This document shows, in pieces, positions 33,378 through 41,664 of a stretch of 64,000 bases of DNA. The notes beneath the pieces were generated by a model. That model made no database searches. It had not been told where the DNA came from and was given only the letters and a program-made list of their open reading frames with translations. Within the stretch, counting starts at the first letter, position 1; every line of letters begins with the position of its first letter. Where the stretch lies: contig NZ_JAPDIR010000023.1 of assembly GCF_029870595.1 (NCBI RefSeq), positions 1 to 64,000 on the forward strand, read 5' to 3'. Position numbers and translations under genes: made by a program. The DNA is from Sphingomonas sp. CBMAI 2297. Lineage in GTDB: Bacteria > Pseudomonadota > Alphaproteobacteria > Sphingomonadales > Sphingomonadaceae.

Positions 33378-34612
33378 GCAGCAATGGCGCCGGCGCGCCA
33401 TTGCTACGGATCGCCGAGCGCAGCTTCGCCGAAGCCCCACGCTTGGCGCTGGTGGCGCAACTCGGTGATCCGCCGATCATCAATAGCGAACAACTCGCGG
33501 CGATGCCGGTGCTGATCGCGCCCGCATATCTGACGCGACTCGATCGGCTGAACCAGTTGCTTGACAAGGCGCTGCGCGCGATCGTCGAACTTTATTTCGA
33601 CGATCCGCGAATCCGCTCCGTCTACGCGCTGCCCGAATCGATAGAAGCGATCCTGCGGCTGGCCAGCACAAGGCCCTACCGCATCGGCTGGTACCGCCCG
33701 GACCTTGTCCACGATGCAGATGGCCAGCCACGAGTCTGCGAGATCGGCGCCCGTTATCCACTGAACGGCTGGATGGTGAGTGAACGGGCAGCCGAAGCGC
33801 TTGCACCACACGCAGCCGCGACAGGACTGGGCGAGGTGACCGGGCACGGCTTTGTCGATGCACTGTGCAGCCGATATCGTCCAGGCGAAACCGTGGCGAT
33901 GTTGCATGCAGCGGAGGCCGGAACCGAGATATTTCTCCTTGCCGACGCACTTCGCGAACGCGGCATCGGCTTCATGTCCCTCGCACCGGAGGCGATCGCG
34001 CTGGAAGACGGCGGGTTGCGCGCGGACGGGCGAACGATCAACCACGTCATTCTCGAGATGGACCGAAGCGAGCTGGCGTCCATCCCCGATGACGTGCTGC
34101 GCCACCTGATCGACACCGGGAACTATTTCAACGACGTCCGCACGCTGATCCTGGTGCATGACAAGCGCGTACTCGCCGTGCTGTGGGACGATGCGATCCG
34201 ACGGGATCTCTTGTCGGCAGACGAGGCGGAGGCGTTGCGCGCCTTCCTGATCCCTTCCTGGACCATCGCCGATGCCGGTGGCTGCGAAGCCCTGCTTTCG
34301 CGCCGAGAGGACATGATCGCGAAACGGAGCAGCGGCGGTCGCGGAATCGACGTGCTGGTGCGCCGCGAGTGCAGCGAGGCGGCATGGCGCAGGCGCGTCG
34401 AGCGCGACTGGTCGCAGGACATGTACCAGCATTATCTTGCGCAGCGCGACTTCGGCGCGCCTGGCGATGCCCGCGCGACGCATCTGATTGGATTGCAGCT
34501 GTGTCGTGACGCAACCAGTTATGGCCCGGGCATATTCCGAGGCTCCAGCGCGTCGGTGATTAACCTCCACGGCGACCGCGGCCTGATCTACGTCCCGGTG
34601 ATCGCACAATGA
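33374..34612 (+). CDS. ATP-grasp-like ligase (glutathionylspermidine-synthase-like)
   Basis: A 412-residue cytoplasmic protein starting at TTG 33374, which overlaps the previous stop (TTGA). The middle shows YRIGWYRPDLVHDADGQPRVCEIGARYPLNG, NHVILEMDRSEL and NYFNDVRTLILVHDKRVLAVLW. Next come IAKRSSGGRGIDV, like a glycine-rich ATP-grasp loop, and a distal GPGIFRG segment. This order resembles circularly permuted ATP-grasp ligases of the glutathionylspermidine-synthase type, which join a carboxylate to an amine through an acyl-phosphate. Assignment is by motif feel, not by a verified alignment. It may couple an amino acid or sugar acid to an amine. Confidence 0.5.
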   Translation: MSSNGAGAPLLRIAERSFAEAPRLALVAQLGDPPIINSEQLAAMPVLIAPAYLTRLDRLNQLLDKALRAIVELYFDDPRIRSVYALPESIEAILRLASTRPYRIGWYRPDLVHDADGQPRVCEIGARYPLNGWMVSERAAEALAPHAAATGLGEVTGHGFVDALCSRYRPGETVAMLHAAEAGTEIFLLADALRERGIGFMSLAPEAIALEDGGLRADGRTINHVILEMDRSELASIPDDVLRHLIDTGNYFNDVRTLILVHDKRVLAVLWDDAIRRDLLSADEAEALRAFLIPSWTIADAGGCEALLSRREDMIAKRSSGGRGIDVLVRRECSEAAWRRRVERDWSQDMYQHYLAQRDFGAPGDARATHLIGLQLCRDATSYGPGIFRGSSASVINLHGDRGLIYVPVIAQ

Positions 34613-35502
34613 CCAGCCTCGCGGTCGTCATCCCGCTGTTCGACAAGCGGGCGTTCATAGGCGAGGCAATCGCGTCGCTTGCTGGCCAGGAAACCCCGCC
34701 CGATGTGTTGATCATCGTCGATGATGCGAGCACGGATGGCAGCGCGGAAGTCGCGGAGGAAGCACTTTCCCTCCACGCCGCCGCATTCGGCGGCACACAG
34801 ATCGAGCTGGTGCGGCGGGCGACGAATGGTGGCCCGGGTGCGGCCCGCAATTGCGGCATCGAACGCGCCGATTGCGAGTTCCTCCTCTGCCTCGACGCAG
34901 ACGACATGCTGCGCCCCGATGCGCTGCGGCGCATGCGAGGCGCTATGGACCGGCATGCACTGGCAATGGCGGTAGTCGGTTTTGCGAGCGAACCCGCCGG
35001 TGAGGTTTTCCCGGAGCTTGAGCTGTTCGCTGATGAGCTCACGCCGATCGAGGATGAACTCTTCCTTCTCGTCGATCCTCCGCGTGCCGTTGCGCATCCC
35101 GAGTTCATGCTGGGCCGCGCCAGCAACGTCATCGTTCGGCGCCGCTGGCTTGGCGCACACCGCTATGTGAGCGCTCAGCTCAACGAGGGCGTCGATCTCT
35201 GGTATCGTGTGCTGAAGGACGCCGCCGCCGCCGATGCGCGCGTGGGGCTGATCGCAGCGCCGCTGATCCACTTTCGTGTCGTGCCCGATAGCTTGTCGCG
35301 CCGCCGCCGCGATGATTGGCGCACACTCGAGATTCCCCCAACGGTGCTGCGCTATCGCGACAGCGCGGATCCCCGCGATCACAGGATGGCGGCGATGCTC
35401 CTTGCGCGCTGGCATGACTATGCGCTTGCGACCATCCCCGAGGAACAGAGACAGTTGTTCCTCGCGCACTATCGCAACCTTTTCGAAGCGGCCGTCTCGT
35501 GA
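34609..35502 (+). CDS. Family 2 glycosyltransferase
   Basis: A 297-residue GT-A fold enzyme. N-terminal SLAVVIPLFDKRAFIGEAIASL and IIVDDASTDGS bind the nucleotide sugar. LCLDADDML carries the metal-binding DxD, and GPGAARNCGIERA fits the family. It has no membrane segment, so it acts in the cytoplasm. It overlaps both neighbours by four bases (ATGA, GTGA). Its place beside a ligase and an adenylating enzyme, not a flippase, points to a glycosylated small molecule more than to a polysaccharide. Confidence 0.88.
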   Translation: MTSLAVVIPLFDKRAFIGEAIASLAGQETPPDVLIIVDDASTDGSAEVAEEALSLHAAAFGGTQIELVRRATNGGPGAARNCGIERADCEFLLCLDADDMLRPDALRRMRGAMDRHALAMAVVGFASEPAGEVFPELELFADELTPIEDELFLLVDPPRAVAHPEFMLGRASNVIVRRRWLGAHRYVSAQLNEGVDLWYRVLKDAAAADARVGLIAAPLIHFRVVPDSLSRRRRDDWRTLEIPPTVLRYRDSADPRDHRMAAMLLARWHDYALATIPEEQRQLFLAHYRNLFEAAVS

Positions 35503-36668
35503 CTCATCCCGATGACGAGGCGCTGCTGCGCGACGGTTTTGCCCGGGCTCGCGCACATGCCTTCTACCGCGACCATTTCGCCGGGATTGGCGACCATCGC
35601 GCAGCGCCGGCAACCGACAAAGCCGTGCTGAAGCCGCATCTCGACCGGTTCGCGCCCGGCTCCGAGCCAAGCGGCGTCTATCTGGTGCGCTCGGGCGGGA
35701 GCACGAGCACGCCGCTGGTGTTTCCAGTCGATATTGGCGAAAATCATGCCCAGCGTCATGCCCTGGCCAGCGCCTTGCTCGCCGAAGGGCTGTTCGATGC
35801 GAGGACGGTGGCGCTCAATCTGTTCGGCTATGCCGATCTATATCGCACCGCGGCGATCCTCGATGACCTGCTTGAGAGGTGCGCCGCGACCTCGCTGCCG
35901 ATGAGCGCGCATGCGCGCTACGAAGACGTCCTGGCGACGGCGCGGCGTTTCACGCCGACGCACCTGCTCGGCACCCCCTCAAAGCTTCGACTTTTCGCCG
36001 AATTTCTGAGCGCCACCGGTGAGCGCCTGGAGATTCCCCGGCTGCTCTACGCTGGTGAGCCACTCCCCGCGAGCGCCGTTGAGCGCTTCGCCCAAAGCTT
36101 CGGAACGCGTGACTTCTGGTCGCTATACGGTGGCGCCGAGACCGGCATCTGGGCGTGGTCCGACGCGAGCCGCAAACCCGGCCTGTTCCGTATCCTGCCG
36201 CAGGTCGTTGTCGAGGTGGTGTCTCCGGATTCCGAAGGGTTTGGCGAGCTCGCGGTCACCAACGGCTATCGAAAGCGCTTTCCGGTATTTCGCTATCTTG
36301 TCGGCGATGTCGGTCGCCTGGTCGAGCGCGATGGTTCTCGTCTCCTCGAGTTGCGCGGTCGCAACGCGCGCTCGTTCCTGCTTGCCGAGCAGCATTTCGA
36401 CCTTCCCCTGTTCGCACCGCTCGCCGCTGGCGCCGAGGCATTCCAGATTCAGCTGCGGCAGGGGGAACAGGGTGGGGATCGCCTAGAACTGCTTCTAGTC
36501 GATCCGGCCGGGAATTGCTCGACCGATGCTGCTGCCGCAGGGCTCGCGCAACTGATGTGTGACGTGGGATCGCGAGTAGGCCTCGAAGTTCGACGCGTCA
36601 CGATGGCCATGCTTCATCACGATCCCGTTACCGCCAAGTCGCCACTGATCGCCGACTTGCGGCACTGA
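35499..36668 (+). CDS. Adenylate-forming enzyme, PaaK/CapK-like
   Basis: A 389-residue, single-domain member of the AMP-binding (phenylacetate-CoA-ligase-like) family. It has the phosphate loop VRSGGSTSTPLVFP (about 64-77), HLLGTPSKLRLFAEFL, LLYAGEPL, the adenine motif LYGGAETGIWAW and the hinge region YLVGDVGRLVERDGSRLLELRGR. It should activate a carboxylic acid as an acyl-AMP. No carrier protein is encoded beside it, so the acyl group may go to CoA or straight to an amine. GTG 35499 overlaps the preceding stop. It closes the coupled operon; no terminator is evident before the repeat at 36946. Confidence 0.8.
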   Translation: MTHPDDEALLRDGFARARAHAFYRDHFAGIGDHRAAPATDKAVLKPHLDRFAPGSEPSGVYLVRSGGSTSTPLVFPVDIGENHAQRHALASALLAEGLFDARTVALNLFGYADLYRTAAILDDLLERCAATSLPMSAHARYEDVLATARRFTPTHLLGTPSKLRLFAEFLSATGERLEIPRLLYAGEPLPASAVERFAQSFGTRDFWSLYGGAETGIWAWSDASRKPGLFRILPQVVVEVVSPDSEGFGELAVTNGYRKRFPVFRYLVGDVGRLVERDGSRLLELRGRNARSFLLAEQHFDLPLFAPLAAGAEAFQIQLRQGEQGGDRLELLLVDPAGNCSTDAAAAGLAQLMCDVGSRVGLEVRRVTMAMLHHDPVTAKSPLIADLRH

Positions 36669-36945
36669 TTGACGGAGATCGATGCACCCGAGCGCGCAGG
36701 TGGCATCCGGTCCTGATCCTGCCATTGTCCAGCAGAGCGCCTGGTGTCCGCTTTGGCGATCCGGTGCCGCATGGCGGCCCGACGGGCCCAGATCCGGCTA
36801 CCCGATTAACGGTTGAGAGGCCGATTGCTGGAAGACAGCTTTCCGCGATCCCGTGCCAAAAGCCGCTTGGCCGCTACCGGCCCAAAATCCGTCGCTCGGC
36901 GTCTCCAATCGGCCGAGATTAACGAAGCGTACCCTCTGAGGCATC

Positions 36946-37195
36946 CTTATTTTGGATATGAGGCGGTCTTAATTGGGTACGACAAATCCTGTTGAGCCCA
37001 GATAAGGCTGCCTCAAGAAAATGGCGGAAAACCGCGAGAGGCAGTTTTCCGGCGGGCATGGCCCGCCCGTTTAACGGCGCCTCGGAATCGGGCTTTTACA
37101 GATAACGGTACGTCAGAAAACGAGCTGTATAAAAATATATTCTGATTCAGATGGTTATGATGCGCCATCATTGAACGAAGAATGTGCCCCGCCCA
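36946..37195. repeat. Dispersed repeat, copy 3 (fullest copy)
   Basis: About 250 bases. The first part (GGATATGAGGCGGTCT, then AATTGGGTACGACAAATCC) recurs at 63865-63909. The second part (from CAGATAAGGCTGCCTC on) recurs at 18783-18990. Stems TGCCTC/GAGGCA and GGCGGGC/GCCCGCC are visible. The flanks 36669-36945 and 37196-37450 contain no gene I recognise; the operon before it and the activator gene after it both end short of it. Confidence 0.75.
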
Positions 37196-37450
37196 CGGCG
37201 ATCTCAGGGGGCTGCGGACTATTCTCGACTGCTGATCAAGCCTCCAAGGTACGAGCGCTCGGGCTGTCGCTTCGCCCGTCCATTCAGTACCCCAGGGTAA
37301 AAGCGATAATGCCGCCAGGTGCCCCAACCGTCTCAGCGCAACCGCTTTCACCAAATCCGGAAGTTGCCGTTCATTCGAATTTACGCTCGGGCAAATTCCA
37401 GCCCGGGCGATGCTGGAAGAACGACCAAGGGCCCAGGCCAGGTCCGGCGA

Positions 37451-38821
37451 TCATTTCACGCCATGGTTCGCGGAGAGCCAACGCTCCCGTTTGCGATACA
37501 ATGTCGATGGGCTGACGCCCAGATTGCGAGCCGCGTTGGGGAGATTCCCGTCCGCATCCGCGATCGCCTGCTCGATCGCGAGACGCTCGATCTGATCGAG
37601 CGTCAGGCCCCGCCATCCTCCCGCGGAGAGTTCAGGCGCTTCCGCAACGGAAGGCGACGCACCCTCCTGCGGGATCGGCAGGCTGATCTCGCGACCGCCG
37701 CTCATCACCACCGCACGTCGGATGGCATTCTGCAATTCGCGCACGTTCCCCGGCCAGCGATGCCGATGCAAGGTGGCAAGCTGCGATTCGCTCAACGGCG
37801 GCAATGTCTTGCCCTCCTCGATGGCATATCGCTCGAGGAAGGTTTGCGCGATCAGGTCCAGGTCATTGCCGCGCTGTCGCAAAGGCGGCAACTCGATCGG
37901 TATCACCGCCAGCCGATAGAACAGATCCTCGCGGAAACGGCCGGCCGCCACTTCTTCGACCGGATCGCGATTGGTGGCACAGACCAATCGAATATCCACC
38001 GGTTCGCTCCGATTGCTGCCCACGGGCTGAACCAGGCCAGTTTGCAGGAAACGCAACAACTTGACCTGCAGCTTGAGGTCCAGTTCGCAGATCTCATCGA
38101 GAAATAGCGTGCCGCCATTGGCCGCGCGCGCGGCACCGGGGCGGTTCTCGATCGCGCCGGTGAAAGCGCCGCGCACATGCCCGAACAGCTCCGATTCGAG
38201 CAGGCTCTCGGGAATGGCACCACAGTTGATCGCAACAAATGGTTCGTTGCGACGGCCGCTCGCGCGATGGATCGCTTCCGCGGTCACTTCCTTGCCGGTG
38301 CCGCTCTCGCCGGTGACGAAAACGGTCGCCTTGGAATCGGCAACATTCTCGATGGCACGATAGACGGCCTGCATGGCGGCACTCTGGCCGACGAACCCGT
38401 GGAAATGATCGCGCCTGGCCACTTGCTTGGCCTGGGCGACCTCACGGGACAATGTCGATCGCTCCAGCGCATTCCGGATCGTAGTCTTCAGGCGCTCCGG
38501 CGTGAGCGGCTTGACCAGGAAATCATAGGCACCGAGGCGCATGGCGCTGATGGCGCGGTTGATCGAGCCATCCGAGGTCACGACGATCACGCTCGACGTT
38601 GCGGCAAGTGAGGGAATGCTCGCCAGCAATTCGAGACCGTTGCAATCGGGGAGTTGCAAATCGAGCAGCACGGCTTCGAAACTGGAAGCCCCTGCCAGCA
38701 ATGCGCGCGCGGCAGCACCGGTCTCCGCGATCTCGGCCGCATGGCCCATCGCTTCGATATGCGCCGCATAGGCCAATGCGATCGAGGGCGTATCCTCAAC
38801 AATCAGAATTCGTCCGGGCAT
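37451..38821 (-). CDS. Sigma-54-dependent NtrC-type response regulator
   Basis: A 456-residue activator. Receiver domain 1-120 with phospho-acceptor Asp54 (LLDLQLPD). AAA+ domain about 142-375 with GESGTGKE (Walker A), ELFGHVRGAFTGA (the loop that contacts sigma-54) and GGTLFLDEI (Walker B). A Fis-type HTH sits at the C-terminus (NLPNAARNLGVSPSTLYRKRERW). All parts needed to open a sigma-54 promoter are present. It is divergent from the Wza gene. Its own upstream region carries a near-consensus sigma-54 site, which implies autoregulation. No cognate kinase is adjacent; the MASE1 hybrid kinase at 48.7-51.5 kb is the nearest candidate. Confidence 0.93.
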   Translation of the reverse strand: MPGRILIVEDTPSIALAYAAHIEAMGHAAEIAETGAAARALLAGASSFEAVLLDLQLPDCNGLELLASIPSLAATSSVIVVTSDGSINRAISAMRLGAYDFLVKPLTPERLKTTIRNALERSTLSREVAQAKQVARRDHFHGFVGQSAAMQAVYRAIENVADSKATVFVTGESGTGKEVTAEAIHRASGRRNEPFVAINCGAIPESLLESELFGHVRGAFTGAIENRPGAARAANGGTLFLDEICELDLKLQVKLLRFLQTGLVQPVGSNRSEPVDIRLVCATNRDPVEEVAAGRFREDLFYRLAVIPIELPPLRQRGNDLDLIAQTFLERYAIEEGKTLPPLSESQLATLHRHRWPGNVRELQNAIRRAVVMSGGREISLPIPQEGASPSVAEAPELSAGGWRGLTLDQIERLAIEQAIADADGNLPNAARNLGVSPSTLYRKRERWLSANHGVK

Positions 38822-38849
38822 ATCATCACCTCAAAGCGGGCATGGCCAC

Positions 38850-38864
38850 GCAAGGGTTGTGCCA
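38850..38864 (-). promoter_or_regulatory. Sigma-54 promoter of the activator gene
   Basis: On the minus strand TTGGCACAACCCTTGC has GG (38863-38862) and GC (38851-38850) exactly ten bases apart, with TGGCAC and TTGC both perfect. Transcription would start near 38838, giving a leader of about 17 bases that contains GAGGTGAT before ATG 38821. Confidence 0.75.
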
Positions 38865-38883
38865 ATAAATCTCCCGCAACGAC

Positions 38884-38952
38884 TGCGAATCCGGTCTTCG
38901 CATTTCGCGAGCGCATCGCATTCTGCAATAGAATGATTTGCGATTTGCAAAT
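38884..38952. promoter_or_regulatory. Inverted repeats between divergent sigma-54 promoters
   Basis: Three perfect inverted repeats: TGCGAA-N7-TTCGCA (38884-38902), CATTCT-GCAAT-AGAATG (38919-38935) and ATTTGCAAAT (38943-38952). The middle one is centred at 38927, two bases from the midpoint of the two -24 elements (38929). These are candidate enhancer sites for the NtrC-type activator. Confidence 0.5.
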
Positions 38953-38993
38953 AGCCGCGTGAATCTTCGCCGATTCCGCACCTGCCGACAAAA

Positions 38994-39009
38994 TGGCACG
39001 CGAATTGAT
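38994..39009 (+). promoter_or_regulatory. Sigma-54 promoter of the polysaccharide export operon
   Basis: TGGCACG-CGAA-TTGAT: GG at 38995-38996 and GA at 39007-39008 are ten bases apart. It matches the consensus except A for C in the -12 element. The start would be near 39020, directly before AAGGAG (39022-39027) and ATG 39036. Confidence 0.65.
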
Positions 39010-39035
39010 TGACGCGACACAAAGGAGTCGTGTCG

Positions 39036-40247
39036 ATGCGTATTATCTCACGTCTTGCCCTGCTTAATGGTGTTTCTGCGCTTCTGCTCGGGGGATGCGC
39101 GGCGGGCCCGCTTCCCCGCAACGCACCTGCGGCAGGGTGGATGCCCCAGCAGCAGCTTGTGTCCGATGCTCAGGACGGTTGCATGCGAAGCTCGGCATCG
39201 GGCTTCCCCAGTTCCTTTGATGCGGCCCGGCGCACGGATCGCTCCCTGCTGGAAAGCAGTGCCGCGATCCTGAGTCCGGGAGATCGCCTTCGCGTGCAGG
39301 TCGCAGGCGATGAGAACGACATGACGGGCGTGCATGTCATCGGCGACGATGGCCGCCTCACGATGCCCGGGGTAGCACCCATCGAAATCGCCGGCGTCGA
39401 CATCGCCGAAGCGGGCCATCGGATCGAAGCCGGCCTCGTCAAGGCGGAGTTGCTGCGGGCACCCGGGCATTTCGTCCACGCGACCCTCATCGAGACAGCG
39501 GGCGTATCGGTATCCGTACAAGGGGCGGTGTTCGCAGCGGGCACGGTTCGCGCCGGCGAAAGGCAGGCGGAAGACCGTGTGGGCCAGAAGGAAGGCATCG
39601 CGGATGGCGATGCCAATGCCGGCCGCACGCTGAGCGCGGCGCTGCGCGCAGCCGGAGGAATCCGGCCCGATGCCGATCTGTCGGACGTCAGGCTGATGCG
39701 CCAGGGACGCTGGATATCGCTCGATCTGCGCGGCGCGCTCGACGGGACGGGGCTTGCGGATATGCCGGTCGCCGGCGGGGACAGTATTTTCGTGTCCAGC
39801 AGCGGCTGTTTCGACCAGGCGCTCGTGCGGCCGAGTCCGCTCACGCCGCCGGGTATCCGCGTCTACATGTCCAATCTCTCGAGGCCCGCGGCGAACAACG
39901 CCGGCGCCGCGATCGGGCGCGACGCGACCAGCCTCCCCTACGGCACGCGCCTGCTCCAGGCGCTGGTGGCGGCCAACTGCGTGGGCGGCTCGGCCATGAA
40001 CGCCGGTCGCCGGGCAATATTGATCTCGCGCAATCCGCTTACCGGCCAGAGCGTGGTGATCCAGCGTGACGTCGAGCGCCTGGTGCGCTCGGCATCGCGT
40101 GACGAGGCGGATCCGTACCTGATGCCGGGCGACGCGCTGGCCTGTTACGATAGCCGCTGGATGAATTTCAGCGACATCCTGTCGCTGGTCAGCGGCACCG
40201 CCAGCGCCGTGACGCCCGCCCTTCTGCTACGCAAGGGAGGCAATTGA
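39036..40247 (+). CDS. Wza-type outer membrane polysaccharide export lipoprotein
   Basis: A 403-residue lipoprotein (lipobox LLLGGC at about residue 17) that forms the outer-membrane exit channel for polymer. The Poly_export domain is seen in LSPGDRLRVQVAGDEND and TMPGVAPIEIAGVDIAEAGHRIEAGL. SLBB-like folds follow (VSVQGAVFAAGTVR; LSAALRAAGGIRPDADLSDVRLMR). AAGGAG sits eight bases before ATG 39036; the frame is open to 39009 but the shorter form fits the signal. It heads the wza-wzz-wzy-like operon under a sigma-54 promoter. Confidence 0.88.
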   Translation: MRIISRLALLNGVSALLLGGCAAGPLPRNAPAAGWMPQQQLVSDAQDGCMRSSASGFPSSFDAARRTDRSLLESSAAILSPGDRLRVQVAGDENDMTGVHVIGDDGRLTMPGVAPIEIAGVDIAEAGHRIEAGLVKAELLRAPGHFVHATLIETAGVSVSVQGAVFAAGTVRAGERQAEDRVGQKEGIADGDANAGRTLSAALRAAGGIRPDADLSDVRLMRQGRWISLDLRGALDGTGLADMPVAGGDSIFVSSSGCFDQALVRPSPLTPPGIRVYMSNLSRPAANNAGAAIGRDATSLPYGTRLLQALVAANCVGGSAMNAGRRAILISRNPLTGQSVVIQRDVERLVRSASRDEADPYLMPGDALACYDSRWMNFSDILSLVSGTASAVTPALLLRKGGN

Positions 40248-40248
40248 A

Positions 40249-41664
40249 ATGCTGGATCCGCGGCCGGCATCGTCGCCAAGGCGTCTCGTGCGCTTCTGGC
40301 ACGTCGTACGCGATGGCCTCCCCGTCATCGGCCGGTATCGTCGTTATGCCGTCAGCGCGGCGATACCGTTCCTGATGATATGGATTGGCACGATCGCCTA
40401 TCTCGCGACCGCTCCGGTTCGATATACCAGCCGGGCGACCCTGATCCTGCCCGGCAGCGGCGTTGGCGGCAGCATGAACCTCGATACCATCGGGCAGGCG
40501 TCGACGGTTACTTCATCGGCCTTCTCCAGTCCCTCGCTGAGCCCCACGGAGAACTACAAGCGGCTGCTGATGGCGGATATCACCCGGCGCAACGCCGCCA
40601 GCATGCTGGGCGAGGCGCCGGACCGATTTCCCGTGCCGATCGTGAAGCTCACCGATCAGACCAACCTGATCGAGACCTCCATGGCGGGTGCGACACCGTC
40701 GCAGGCGCAACGGCGCATGGAAGCCATTCGGCAGGCCTTCCTGCTGTCACTCGACCGCCTGCGCACCGATGAGGCTCGCAAGCGGGAAGCCGCCGATCGC
40801 GCCCAGATCGCCAATCTGCAGGAGAAGGCGCGCGAAGCGCAGCAGCACTTGCTCGAGTTCCAGGGGAGGACCGGCCTGGTCTCGCTGGACCAGTTCAACA
40901 ACCGGGTTGCCGCGCTCGACACCCTGCGCGACCGTGAGCATCAGGCGCAGACGATGTATCGTCAAAGCGACGTCGCCCAGAGGCGCATTGCCGCAAGTCT
41001 CGGCGTAAGCATGATCACGGCTCGCGATGCGATGCTGCTGCGCCAGGATCCCGAGTTCCAGTCGATCCTAGCGCGTCTCTCGGCGCTCGACACGCAGTTG
41101 AACGAGAAAAGCGCAACGCTGGGCGATCGGCATATGACGATCGAAGAGCTGAAGGCCCAGACCCTGTCGCTGCACCAGGCGCTGGCGGCGCGCGGACGGC
41201 AACTGACCGGCATGTCGGAGCCGGCAATGGCCCGTTTTGCCGACCTGTCGGTTTCGGATGCACGTGCGCAGCTGCTGGGCGCCGCGGTAACCGGCGACAG
41301 CCAGGCCGCCGGCGCCAGGGCCGCCGTTGCCGAGATCCGTTCCCAGATCGGCGATCAGGCCAGCGGGGTGCCACAGCTGGCGGCCGAAGCGTCCCAGCTC
41401 GCGGACCTGACACGCGACCTGCGCGTGGCCGACGCCGTCTTCTCGTCGGCCCTGGCCCGCCTCGATACGAACAAGGCGGACCCCTTCGCCTCCTATCCGC
41501 TGGTGCAGACGCTCGAGGCACCCTCGCTGCCAACCGGCCGGTCCTCGCCTTCCCTGATGCTCGCGCTTTGCGGAGCGGTCGGGGCATCCCTGCTACTCTT
41601 GGTCGGACTCGTACTCGCATGGCTCCGTCAACCGATCATACGCGCTCTGCTGCCGAACGCCTGA
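40249..41664 (+). CDS. Wzz/GumC-type chain-length and export protein
   Basis: A 471-residue inner-membrane protein with two membrane helices, about 37-57 and 440-463, enclosing a long periplasmic coiled coil rich in Gln, Glu and Arg (about 170-400). It has the Wzz start YTSRATLILPGSG and the distal Pro-rich turn LEAPSLPTGRSSPS before the second helix. There is no cytoplasmic tyrosine-kinase domain, so regulation by phosphorylation would need another protein. GGGAGG precedes ATG 40249, one base after the Wza stop. Confidence 0.88.
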   Translation: MLDPRPASSPRRLVRFWHVVRDGLPVIGRYRRYAVSAAIPFLMIWIGTIAYLATAPVRYTSRATLILPGSGVGGSMNLDTIGQASTVTSSAFSSPSLSPTENYKRLLMADITRRNAASMLGEAPDRFPVPIVKLTDQTNLIETSMAGATPSQAQRRMEAIRQAFLLSLDRLRTDEARKREAADRAQIANLQEKAREAQQHLLEFQGRTGLVSLDQFNNRVAALDTLRDREHQAQTMYRQSDVAQRRIAASLGVSMITARDAMLLRQDPEFQSILARLSALDTQLNEKSATLGDRHMTIEELKAQTLSLHQALAARGRQLTGMSEPAMARFADLSVSDARAQLLGAAVTGDSQAAGARAAVAEIRSQIGDQASGVPQLAAEASQLADLTRDLRVADAVFSSALARLDTNKADPFASYPLVQTLEAPSLPTGRSSPSLMLALCGAVGASLLLLVGLVLAWLRQPIIRALLPNA

